From IMG/VR virus record IMGVR_UViG_3300028581_002269, positions 1 through 49,366 of that record: DNA of 49,366 nt. One strand, given 5' to 3'. Source of the DNA: a virus. Shown here piece by piece: positions 9,208 to 16,945 of this stretch; positions within the stretch are counted from its first letter, which is position 1; each line of letters begins with the position of its first letter. The position numbers and the translations under genes were made by a program. The notes beneath the pieces are model-generated. The model ran no database searches, was not told the origin of the DNA, and saw only the letters and a program-made list of their open reading frames with translations.

Positions 9208-9970
9208 GATTATCCCAAGTTAAAATATAGTTATTGGGGTGAGTTAATGGAACTTCAGCGATAAGTTTAGAATTAGGTATGGCGTTTTTTATTTCCTCTC
9301 TATTCATCATATCAACATTAAAATGGTGACCAATTTGATTTCCAGTGATATAACCAGATTTTGATTTATTAATAATTTTTTCTAAATATATTTTTTGAAT
9401 ACCTTTATTACATTCAGTGAATGCATAATTAGAAATTACAATATCATAATTTTTTTCTGGTAAACTATCGTATGTATAATAGTTTAAATTTTTATAACCA
9501 TATTTTTCTAAATATTTTTTAGTCAAACCCAAAACCTCTGGTAGGTCAACAAAATTATATTCATCTATATTAAAATAATCCATAATTAGTTTAGATTGTC
9601 CACCATAACCAACACCGATTTCTACAATTTTTTTATTAGCTAAAGAACCAAAAATACTCTCCAACTCACTTAAAACTTTAACATACCTCAATGTGGATGG
9701 TGATATTAATCCAAACGGATCCAAATACTCAACTTTTGTTGGATTGCCCTGTTCGTCATTTTCTTTAAATTTATTAATTTTAGATAAATCTAATCCAGTT
9801 TTTAATATAAAATCTATATATTTTTGACCGTATTCCTTACTTGTGTGTTCTAAAATTGTTGTATACTCAGAATTTTGTTTAAACTTAGAAAAGGCTTCTT
9901 CATTTTTAGATGCCTCTAAACAGACATTTTTATAGGAAAAATAATCGGATATTGATGTTGATGTTTTCAT
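9197..9970 (-). CDS. Putative sugar O-methyltransferase
   Basis: A 257-residue class I SAM methyltransferase resembling the 'putative sugar O-methyltransferase' group. The SAM motif is KIVEIGVGYGGQSKLI, the acidic strand YNFVDLPEVLGL, and the post-motif II region YDIVISNYAFTECNKGIQ. The first 110 residues are a helical cap that could hold the glycan acceptor. The ATG follows a leader made of repeated A5-6C units. It overlaps the GT10 gene by 11 nt. Confidence 0.65.
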   Translation of the reverse strand: MKTSTSISDYFSYKNVCLEASKNEEAFSKFKQNSEYTTILEHTSKEYGQKYIDFILKTGLDLSKINKFKENDEQGNPTKVEYLDPFGLISPSTLRYVKVLSELESIFGSLANKKIVEIGVGYGGQSKLIMDYFNIDEYNFVDLPEVLGLTKKYLEKYGYKNLNYYTYDSLPEKNYDIVISNYAFTECNKGIQKIYLEKIINKSKSGYITGNQIGHHFNVDMMNREEIKNAIPNSKLIAEVPLTHPNNYILTWDNHGD

Positions 9971-10015
9971 TTTTGTTTTTTGTTTTTTGTTTTTAAATTA
10001 TTACTATTATTATTA
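9971..10015. repeat. Low-complexity T5-6G and ATT microsatellites
   Basis: Four near-repeats of TTTTTG (9971-9994) are followed by an ATT/TTA run (9996-10015) that reaches the stop codon of the upstream methyltransferase. Read on the minus strand this is the A-rich leader of the gene starting at 9970. The homopolymer-like units could vary in length by slippage. Confidence 0.6.
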
Positions 10016-10792
10016 TTTTTTTATAATAAACGTTATTTCAGAATAAGTACCTTTTTCAATATATAATTCAGCAATATTGTTTTCTAAATACTCCGCCTCT
10101 TCGGTTGTCATAAAATCTGACTCAATTTTACCATGTCCTGTTTTATTTCTAGTTCTTAAGAAATTTTCAAACATCCAAAGTGTGTTTTTTTCCGTATATG
10201 GCCAAGAATTAAACTGATACTTACCACTACGGTCAATTTGCATACTCCTACTAGTATGTAAGTCTTCTACAACAAATAAACCTTTAGATTTTAAATGTTT
10301 AAACATGTATTTTAAGAATATTTGTTGACTTGACATTGTATGTGGGCCATCGTCAATAATAATATCATATTCCGATCCGAATTTCTCTATCACCTTTTCT
10401 AACCCAATCCTACCACCAACCATTTCTGGACGAACATATAATTCTTTCAACCAGGGATGTGTGATTTGGTTGAAATCATTTTCTGTAATAATTTCACCGT
10501 TACAAGCAAATATTTCAATGTTTGGGAATTGTTTAGTTTTATTAATCATACTATAATCACTAATATCTAAACCATATATTTTAGTATCGGGAAAATATTC
10601 CGACCAAGTTCTCAAAGAGGCCGCGGCAGTTTCAATTGTTGGTATAGTGCTTGTACTATAAACACCTAACTCTAATATTTTTTTAGGATCTTTAACAAAC
10701 TTATCAAAATACATTTGATAAAGTGGTGCGTAATTATGGTCTAAACTACTTTTATCTGTATTATTTTTTATCGCTAATTCGTTGATTGTCAT
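10013..10792 (-). CDS. MycE-like SAM O-methyltransferase
   Basis: A 259-residue methyltransferase like the sugar O-methyltransferases of macrolide clusters (MycE type) and related phage or capsule proteins. The N-terminal NNTDKSSLDHNYAPLYQMYF is a family hallmark. The SAM site is KILELGVYSTST, then SLRTWSEYFPDTKIYGLDIS. The catalytic region is YDIIIDDGPHTMSSQQ with the DD/H residues that bind metal in MycE, followed by LFVVEDLHTSRS. It is the third methyltransferase in the cluster. Confidence 0.7.
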   Translation of the reverse strand: MTINELAIKNNTDKSSLDHNYAPLYQMYFDKFVKDPKKILELGVYSTSTIPTIETAAASLRTWSEYFPDTKIYGLDISDYSMINKTKQFPNIEIFACNGEIITENDFNQITHPWLKELYVRPEMVGGRIGLEKVIEKFGSEYDIIIDDGPHTMSSQQIFLKYMFKHLKSKGLFVVEDLHTSRSMQIDRSGKYQFNSWPYTEKNTLWMFENFLRTRNKTGHGKIESDFMTTEEAEYLENNIAELYIEKGTYSEITFIIKK

Positions 10793-10793
10793 A

Positions 10794-11591
10794 TTAAATT
10801 ATTATTGAATTTTTAGGGTACGTATCTTCCAATCTATGACCTCTTAATGCCGGACCAAACCAGACTGATGGACATATTATTTTTTTGTCAGGATTTTTAT
10901 TTAAAATTGAAGCCCACAATGAAAATGAACTATTGGCTGTAATTATATTTTGACACATAGACATTAAGTTATGTTCAATTATCACATCACCACCTAGGGT
11001 CTTATCACCACCATCGATGAATACAAATTTATCACCGATAAAATTAGCTTTACACCAATCCATATCGTTAGAAAATACAATAAACAAAGTATCATCATCA
11101 AAATGACTCATAGCTTTATTATAATAATCCATACCTAACATTGGGTGGTACGCTGGAAAATTAGCGTAATCACCTCTACGAACATGTATTGCACAATTTT
11201 TTTTGGATAAAATTGGGTCGAAAGTGGTTTTAATAAAATCACTATATTCATCTTTCAGTTCTAAATAAGAAAAAACTAAATCTTTACAGTGTTCAAAATA
11301 TTTTTCCGACTGTAAATAACCACCAATATCCCAGTTTTTTGTTTTATCTGGTATAATAACTTCTTCAAAGTGATGGGGTCCTTCTCTGTCTATATAACCG
11401 CCTTTAATCAAATCCAATTCTGGTTTAGGTAATTGTGGTAACTCTTTTTTAAAATATTTGGAATACTTCCAAGTTGGAAATAAATAATCCATACCGTTTT
11501 TATTTGCTATACCTATTGTTGAGGCAATTTGATATAGTTGGTTACCGTACCAACCATATGTTCCGATGTTAGAAAAACTTAATGTTGACAT
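10794..11591 (-). CDS. GT11-like alpha-1,2-fucosyltransferase
   Basis: A 265-residue protein with the GT11 layout. The N-terminal TYGWYGNQLYQIASTIGIA corresponds to the family's G-x-GNQ-(L/M)-(F/Y)-Q motif. CAIHVRRGDYANF is the HxRRxDY GDP-fucose-binding motif, and IVFSNDMDWCKANF and MSMCQNIITANSSFSLW are the later family motifs. Its donor would be GDP-L-fucose or a close analogue such as GDP-colitose. It ends 1 nt before the neighbouring methyltransferase start. Confidence 0.85.
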   Translation of the reverse strand: MSTLSFSNIGTYGWYGNQLYQIASTIGIANKNGMDYLFPTWKYSKYFKKELPQLPKPELDLIKGGYIDREGPHHFEEVIIPDKTKNWDIGGYLQSEKYFEHCKDLVFSYLELKDEYSDFIKTTFDPILSKKNCAIHVRRGDYANFPAYHPMLGMDYYNKAMSHFDDDTLFIVFSNDMDWCKANFIGDKFVFIDGGDKTLGGDVIIEHNLMSMCQNIITANSSFSLWASILNKNPDKKIICPSVWFGPALRGHRLEDTYPKNSIII

Positions 11592-11594
11592 AAT

Positions 11595-12341
11595 TTATAA
11601 TTTATTAGTTATTTTAAGACAATATCTTTCGACAATCATCGGGAAATCCCTTTCGAAAAAATATATATCATTTTTTAATGTACCCATGACGTTGAAATTC
11701 CAATATATGTGACTACCTAAAACCACATGACTATAGTATGGGTATTCAATATCCGTTATTCTTTTATCCCAAAAAATAGGTTTAACTTTTTTAATAAAAT
11801 CATTAATAATACTACCTTTAATAGCGTAAAAAGTGTAGCTCACCATAAAATCTGTGTTTTTACACTCACTTTCACCTAAAAAAGTATCTAAAGAACTTTG
11901 AATAGATCCTTTAGTTGAACAAATACCAAACCAAGGAGAGAACAGACCCATTTCTGAATCGTTTTCAAAAAGTCTTTCAATTTCTTTATTTTTACCTAAA
12001 AAATTATCAAAAACATATGCTCTAAAGGTGTGTGCATCAGATGTTACACCTTTAGTATGTGCAAATACATATAAATCATATTCGTTACTTGACTCTTTCA
12101 ATAAACTTAAAGCGGATTGATATGATGAAACATCAGAATTAACTACAAGTTCTTCTGGTGTGATTTTATATTTAATGTTTCTTTGATTTAAAACTGTAAT
12201 CCATTCTTCACACGAAGGATTAACCCCAACATACACATCATAGTCAACATAGTTTTTTTCGAAGAAATTTAGAAATTCTTCACCAATGTAAACCTTATCT
12301 TTACTGGGGATATATGAAGCAAATATAACTGCCTTTTTCAT
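11595..12341 (-). CDS. RgpF-like glycan biosynthesis protein (tentative)
   Basis: A 248-residue soluble protein. YDLYVFAHTKGVTSDAHTFRAY and the following FLGKNKEIERLFENDSEMGL recall rhamnan-synthesis RgpF-like proteins, which bear a conserved H-T-K and a downstream invariant Gly-Leu strand. No DxD is obvious. It lies between GT11 and GT25 genes with gaps of 1-3 nt, which supports a role in the same glycan pathway. The function is not certain. Confidence 0.4.
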   Translation of the reverse strand: MKKAVIFASYIPSKDKVYIGEEFLNFFEKNYVDYDVYVGVNPSCEEWITVLNQRNIKYKITPEELVVNSDVSSYQSALSLLKESSNEYDLYVFAHTKGVTSDAHTFRAYVFDNFLGKNKEIERLFENDSEMGLFSPWFGICSTKGSIQSSLDTFLGESECKNTDFMVSYTFYAIKGSIINDFIKKVKPIFWDKRITDIEYPYYSHVVLGSHIYWNFNVMGTLKNDIYFFERDFPMIVERYCLKITNKL

Positions 12342-12342
12342 T

Positions 12343-12996
12343 TTATTTTTTCAGAAAATCATAATTCATCACAGCTCCCTGAATATCTGAAAAATCGGTT
12401 CTTTGCCAGGCTAAATGTGGATTTTTAAATCCATAAACATTTAATGTTTTATGTAGTTGGGCCATAAAATAATCTGCAGCTACAGAAGGTGTATATTTAG
12501 TTGTTTGGTTATTAAACACCATATCTATTTTGTCAGACATGAATTTAATTACAATATCATAAACATCTTCCTTAACACCATAAGCGTGAATAGCGTAACT
12601 ACCAAATAATCTTTGTACATTTTCAGATACAGGTGCGGCACCACCTACGTGGTTACCACCAAAGAATATCATTTCCCAATCTTTGGGTAGTTGTTTACTG
12701 AAGTTTTCAAATAGTATGTTAGTATCTGGGTGAAATTCAACATCATCTTCTAATATTAGAATATTTTTATACCCTTTTTCTTTAGCGTATTTTAAAACGT
12801 TAGTATGACTCATAGCTCCAGCTATCTCAGCATTATAAACACTACCCTGTGGTAATGTTAACTGTTTCCCGTCAACAGCAGAAAATCTTTCTACTTCTAG
12901 TCCTAATTTGGTGAATATCTTTTGACACTCTTCCCATCTATCGGCCCTTCTGTCAAGATTTATACAGTATATTTTATCAAAAAAATTATTTAACAT
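12343..12996 (-). CDS. GT25-family glycosyltransferase
   Basis: A 217-residue GT25 (lipooligosaccharide glycosyltransferase-like) protein. FDKIYCINLDRRADRW (6-21), VERFSAVDGKQL, GAMSHTNVLKYAKEKGYKN and ILEDDVEF (81-88) are the successive family motifs; the EDD is the metal/donor site. This family often transfers galactose or glucose. The protein overlaps the next upstream gene by 11 nt. Confidence 0.85.
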   Translation of the reverse strand: MLNNFFDKIYCINLDRRADRWEECQKIFTKLGLEVERFSAVDGKQLTLPQGSVYNAEIAGAMSHTNVLKYAKEKGYKNILILEDDVEFHPDTNILFENFSKQLPKDWEMIFFGGNHVGGAAPVSENVQRLFGSYAIHAYGVKEDVYDIVIKFMSDKIDMVFNNQTTKYTPSVAADYFMAQLHKTLNVYGFKNPHLAWQRTDFSDIQGAVMNYDFLKK

Positions 12997-13768
12997 TTTC
13001 GAATAGATTTTTTACTTTTTTAACTTTATGTAATGTACTTGGTAGCCCGCCCCATAAAACTTTATTAGGATATATCCAATTATCATAATGATTAACAATT
13101 CTATCGATATCATTATTAAAATTAACGGAAGCTGAACTGTTTTGTAACTTAACTCTTACATTATTTCTAATATAAGAACCGTGATGCATTTGAATTTGTT
13201 CCCTCTTTAGAACTATAGGTCTATCTGAAGGTACTAACCTTCTTGTAGGATCTACTAAAACTGGAGCTGGTGCTCCAATTACGTAACTTGACTCTGATTT
13301 GATTTTAAAGATTAAGGAAACATAATACTCTTCAGCTGGGTCTAATGAATACTCCCAACTTTTATAGTATGTTTGCATTTGGCAATAAGATGAATCATAA
13401 TCACCCTCTATTATATTTTTTTTGAGATTTTCGAATTCTGATGGTAGATAATATTCGTCAGAATCCATGGACATATGATGTGTACATCCGGCACCTTGAG
13501 ACAGGGATAACCCTATATTTCTTTTTTGAATTTCATTAGAGTGCCCACCTTTATTAACTTTAGGTGAGTATTCAAATAATTCATCTACTAAACCTTCTGA
13601 TTTTAATTTTTCCAACAACGGAACTAATCTCGAATCACAGGGGTTACCGAAGTTTGAAACTGTCTGATAAACTACACTCACGTAGTCCACATGTTCCCTT
13701 ATTTGTCTTATTGACCCTTCTAATAGTTCTTCTCCGTCAAATAAGTTATACGAAATTCCTAAACGCAT
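12986..13768 (-). CDS. Putative GT-A glycosyltransferase
   Basis: A 260-residue protein. LGISYNLFDGEELLEGSIRQ, VDYVSVVYQ and the strand THHMSMDSDEYYLP (DSD at 102-104) point to a GT-A-type transferase with a metal-binding DxD. The basic C-terminus and MHHGSYIRNNVRVK may form the acceptor side. Family number is unclear. It overlaps its two neighbours by 11 and 23 nt. Confidence 0.55.
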   Translation of the reverse strand: MRLGISYNLFDGEELLEGSIRQIREHVDYVSVVYQTVSNFGNPCDSRLVPLLEKLKSEGLVDELFEYSPKVNKGGHSNEIQKRNIGLSLSQGAGCTHHMSMDSDEYYLPSEFENLKKNIIEGDYDSSYCQMQTYYKSWEYSLDPAEEYYVSLIFKIKSESSYVIGAPAPVLVDPTRRLVPSDRPIVLKREQIQMHHGSYIRNNVRVKLQNSSASVNFNNDIDRIVNHYDNWIYPNKVLWGGLPSTLHKVKKVKNLFENVK

Positions 13769-15347
13769 TATCTATATCTCCCTGTTTTAAAAGTTTACTT
13801 CTTTCCATTAAAGCTTCGAAATCTCTTGCTTTAATGTTTGTGAAGTAATTATATGTTCTTTTATTGTTCAATATAAATGGGATTAACTTTTTTGTGTAGT
13901 CTTCCGATTCACGTTTAAGCTTTTCTTCACTCTTATTTCTTGTCTGACTTTCATAGTGATAACAAACAGCATCACCAACAAAAATATTTTCTCTATGACG
14001 ATTTATACATTGAACATTTAATTCAACATCTTCAAAACATTCTCTATAATTCGTATTAAAACCACCAATTTCATCGAACAGTTTTTTATTAATCATCAAG
14101 AATGCACCAGTATTACCAAAAACATTTCTGATTAAACAATCATGGTATGTATGATAAGATCTTAAACCATGGTGTGTAACACCAATACCCGCATCTTGTC
14201 TAACAAACATAACAATACCAGAATGTTGTACCGTGTTATCCCCATAATGAAGACGTGCACCTATAGTACCAACATTTTTCTTGTTCTTATTATAAACATC
14301 AATCATACGTTCGATTGCGTTATTAACAAGTTTAATGTCATTATTACAAAATAGTAAAACTTCAGTATCTTTTTCGATGTGGTTTTCAACTACATCATTA
14401 TTGATAACAGCGAAATTATAGAAATCGTATTCAATAAATCTTGCATCACCATGTCTATCTGAAAGGAATTTTTGACTTGAGCAGAACTGTTCGATTTCTT
14501 TTTTCTCTTCTGGGGTAGAACCTGTATCAGCTACATAAATTGTTATTCTAGTGCCAGGATAACCACCTTGTTTATAGATTGAATTGATGCAATCCTTTAA
14601 CATTTGAACATTACCTTTAGTCGGAATTATAATCCCAAGTTTAGGCCCTTCTTTAAGGTTTTTTGATTTAGTCTCAAACCTTAGTTCTGGTTTAATATTG
14701 TGTGGTAATTTTTCTTTATATTTTTCAATAAATTGTTCACGATTTTTTTCCCACTCGTCATTAGTTGCCCCCATTGATTTATGGGTGATTTTAATATCAA
14801 ACATAACACCAACCTTAACTCCACTCAAATGGTTGTTAAAAGTGAAATCTACATCGTAGAAATGGAATCCTTTGAAGGACTCGTCAAACCTATTTTTAAT
14901 TCTATCTTTATGGGCAACAAAAAATAGACCATCTAACATGACGGTCTCAATAATTTCATCACTAAAGTTGTTGGAGTACTTATTCTCCCAGGTCTTACCT
15001 TCATTAGTATGTGAAACAATTCCAACCATTTTAGTTGAATCCTGCCACCAACGACCAATTTCGGACATATCAGTGGTACCAGCCATACCAATAACACCAT
15101 AATCGGTGTTATTGAAATGTTTGATAACTTTCTTACCCCACCCTTCTTTTAGAATAATATCGTCATGACAAAATACTACAATTTTGTTTTTTGTATTATC
15201 TAAACCGTAGTTGTAACACTCAGTTAAAGACTTATCTCCGTTATTGATGATTTCAACAATCTCATAATCTTTTACACCAATAGTTTTCTTGATGTGTTCT
15301 TGAAATTGTTTATTAATACTGCGGGTAGAGTAAACTATACTAATCAT
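13746..15347 (-). CDS. Two-domain GT2-type glycosyltransferase
   Basis: A 533-residue protein with two transferase-like halves. Residues 1-210 resemble the StrF/GT2-like domain: SLTECYNYGLD, then VVFCHDDIILKEGWG (58-72) and VIGMAGTTDM. From about 235, GIIIPTKGNVQMLKDCINSI starts a standard GT2 domain with ADTGSTPEE, LLFCNNDIKLVN and NVFGNTGAFLMINKKLFDEI, plus an ED-type FEDVELNVQC. The second half resembles rhamnosyltransferases. A single polypeptide could add two sugars. Its start codon overlaps the stop of the small gene upstream (ATGA). Confidence 0.8.
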   Translation of the reverse strand: MISIVYSTRSINKQFQEHIKKTIGVKDYEIVEIINNGDKSLTECYNYGLDNTKNKIVVFCHDDIILKEGWGKKVIKHFNNTDYGVIGMAGTTDMSEIGRWWQDSTKMVGIVSHTNEGKTWENKYSNNFSDEIIETVMLDGLFFVAHKDRIKNRFDESFKGFHFYDVDFTFNNHLSGVKVGVMFDIKITHKSMGATNDEWEKNREQFIEKYKEKLPHNIKPELRFETKSKNLKEGPKLGIIIPTKGNVQMLKDCINSIYKQGGYPGTRITIYVADTGSTPEEKKEIEQFCSSQKFLSDRHGDARFIEYDFYNFAVINNDVVENHIEKDTEVLLFCNNDIKLVNNAIERMIDVYNKNKKNVGTIGARLHYGDNTVQHSGIVMFVRQDAGIGVTHHGLRSYHTYHDCLIRNVFGNTGAFLMINKKLFDEIGGFNTNYRECFEDVELNVQCINRHRENIFVGDAVCYHYESQTRNKSEEKLKRESEDYTKKLIPFILNNKRTYNYFTNIKARDFEALMERSKLLKQGDIDNAFRNFV

Positions 15348-15520
15348 ACTAATTGAAACTCTAAATTCTTAATCTCGTCGATTAATTTATTTAGGTCTCT
15401 ATTGGTATAGATTTTCTTTTTTGTTTTGGTACCACCCATGTAACATTCTTCTCTTGAAAAGGCATTCCACTCACCTGTATAGTTGTTGTAGTGGAAGTAA
15501 TAATCGTATAAATTTTCCAT
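15344..15520 (-). CDS. Small hypothetical protein (58 aa)
   Basis: A 58-residue ORF, MENLYDYYFHYNNYTGEWNA at its start, with a lysine-rich centre (TKTKKKIYT) and an amphipathic C-terminal helix (LNKLIDEIKNLEF). It occupies the whole space between the HslV-like gene and the two-domain glycosyltransferase and is joined to the latter by ATGA. Its leader is A/T-rich (AAAAAT units) like other genes here. No family is recognised. Confidence 0.6.
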   Translation of the reverse strand: MENLYDYYFHYNNYTGEWNAFSREECYMGGTKTKKKIYTNRDLNKLIDEIKNLEFQLV

Positions 15521-15529
15521 TTTTTATTT

Positions 15530-16021
15530 TTATTTTTTAATTTCTATAATATTAATTGGTTCTTCACATAAAATCGATAGATGACATGATGTTTTAATAG
15601 CATCATTCACACTTGAACCCAGATATAATGCCGCTAACGCGAAATCCATTCCAGCTCCAATAGCCGCGTAATCACTAACCTCTTTCACAAAGAAACCCTC
15701 AATCAAAAATACTTTATCTTGGAAGATGATGATATAACTGTTATGTAACTCAGTTGCTTCAGTTTTTTCACGTATCCAAGAATAAAACTCAAACATGTAT
15801 TCAGTCATAGCATAAACCGAAGATTCTCTTGGTTTTCTAGTTTGTGAGAATATTTGAAATAAAGCACCTTCTTGGGCTTGCCCAACATCTCCTACCACCA
15901 TCCATTCATTTTGGAATAATTTAGCTAATTTATCTTTTTCTTGGGTATACCCAGAAACTAAGATACTATCAGCACCTATGGTGATTTTATTTTTCTCTAC
16001 TTTTACCGCAACTACTGACAT
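15530..16021 (-). CDS. Proteasome/HslV-like Ntn-hydrolase peptidase
   Basis: A 163-residue protein with the fold pattern of HslV and 20S proteasome beta subunits. After removal of Met1 the chain starts SVVAVKV, giving Ser1 as N-terminal nucleophile. Asp17 (in TIGADS) and Lys33 (in KDKLAKL) fall exactly at the canonical catalytic positions. Later GAGMDFALAALYLG and the alternating strands match HslV's C-terminal half. HslV normally has Thr1; Ser1 occurs in some relatives. No HslU ATPase is in the window, so it may use the host's, act alone or serve as a decoy. SET-domain and dUTPase genes follow upstream with 1-nt spacing. Confidence 0.75.
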   Translation of the reverse strand: MSVVAVKVEKNKITIGADSILVSGYTQEKDKLAKLFQNEWMVVGDVGQAQEGALFQIFSQTRKPRESSVYAMTEYMFEFYSWIREKTEATELHNSYIIIFQDKVFLIEGFFVKEVSDYAAIGAGMDFALAALYLGSSVNDAIKTSCHLSILCEEPINIIEIKK

Positions 16022-16022
16022 A

Positions 16023-16328
16023 TTATTCTTTATTTGGGTTATAGAAGGTATATTGGACAGTTAACTCCTCACCTTCTTTAATTTCTTTAATGTTTTCTAA
16101 GAAAATAAAATCATCTTCATATACAACCCTACAATTTGGTGTTTCTGAGTGATTAAAGAACCCATCTAAAGGTGTTCTTGAATAACCATCTTGAAATCTA
16201 TTGTCTCTTATGTGTGTAACACCGATTCTAAAATCACTATCAATGTTATCGATAGCAAAAAGACCTAACCCTTCAATATGTGAAGGTTTAATTGTCAAAT
16301 ACTTCGGCATTGGTCTATATCCACCCAT
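16023..16328 (-). CDS. Small SET-domain protein
   Basis: A 101-residue SET-domain protein. HIEGLGLFAIDNI is the GxG-type SAM-binding start, GFFNHSETPNC is the NHxxxPNC signature, and IKEGEELTVQYTFY is the GEEL-x-Y motif with the catalytic tyrosine. It lacks pre- and post-SET zinc regions, so it is near the minimal size for a lysine methyltransferase. An internal ATG (MPKYL) could be the true start. Target unknown; bacterial SET proteins can modify ribosomal or nucleoid proteins. Confidence 0.8.
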   Translation of the reverse strand: MGGYRPMPKYLTIKPSHIEGLGLFAIDNIDSDFRIGVTHIRDNRFQDGYSRTPLDGFFNHSETPNCRVVYEDDFIFLENIKEIKEGEELTVQYTFYNPNKE

Positions 16329-16945
16329 TATTTCTTACCTGTTGAACCGAATCCGTTCTCACCTCTTTCGGTTTGAGAAAGTTCACTCGTTGATTCTAAT
16401 TTTATTAACTTACCAAAGTCACTACTAACTCTTGGTGCTATAACGCCTTGTGCAACTCTTTCACCTTGTTCGATAACACATTCCTTATCACTAAGATTGA
16501 TTAAAATAACTTTAACCTCACCACGATAACCAGTATCAACAGTTCCAAGAATCGCCATTAAACCTGTTTTAAATGAAAGACCACTTCTAGGTCTAATTTG
16601 TAACTCATAACCGTTTGGTAACTCAAAATATAAACCAGTAGGGATTAAAGCCCTCTCAAAAGGTTTCATTACGTATTTACCACCAACCTCAGTTAATTCA
16701 GCTCTTAAATCCATACCTGAATCACCTTCTTTTGCGTAATTAGGGTCTGGATTTTTCGATGTATTAACAAATTTAATTGGTAATTTATAATCGCTATAAT
16801 CACTTTCCTGGGTAAGTCCAAGAACATCGGAACTTTCCATCATTGCAATTAATTTATCTAATTCTTCTAACTCCTCTGGGGGTAGAAGGTTTAAGGATTT
16901 TAATTGTTTTAATTCCTTAATGTATTCATTCATATCATTACTCAT
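16328..16945 (-). CDS. dut: dUTP pyrophosphatase (dUTPase)
   Basis: A 205-residue trimeric-type dUTPase that converts dUTP to dUMP and PPi, limiting uracil in DNA and feeding dTMP synthesis. All five motifs are present: GDSGMDLRA (74-82), IRPRSGLSF (117-125), GTVDTGYRGEVKV (134-146), GERVAQGVIAP (161-171) and RGENGFGSTGKK (194-205). An N-terminal extension of about 50 residues, helical and rich in Leu/Glu, is not part of the enzyme domain. TAATG overlap with the SET gene. Confidence 0.95.
   Translation of the reverse strand: MSNDMNEYIKELKQLKSLNLLPPEELEELDKLIAMMESSDVLGLTQESDYSDYKLPIKFVNTSKNPDPNYAKEGDSGMDLRAELTEVGGKYVMKPFERALIPTGLYFELPNGYELQIRPRSGLSFKTGLMAILGTVDTGYRGEVKVILINLSDKECVIEQGERVAQGVIAPRVSSDFGKLIKLESTSELSQTERGENGFGSTGKK

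Noticed and set aside
13564-15102. Open frames on the plus strand within the minus-strand glycosyltransferase genes
   Set aside because: They lack protein-like composition and lie opposite genes with clear family motifs; they are antisense shadows.
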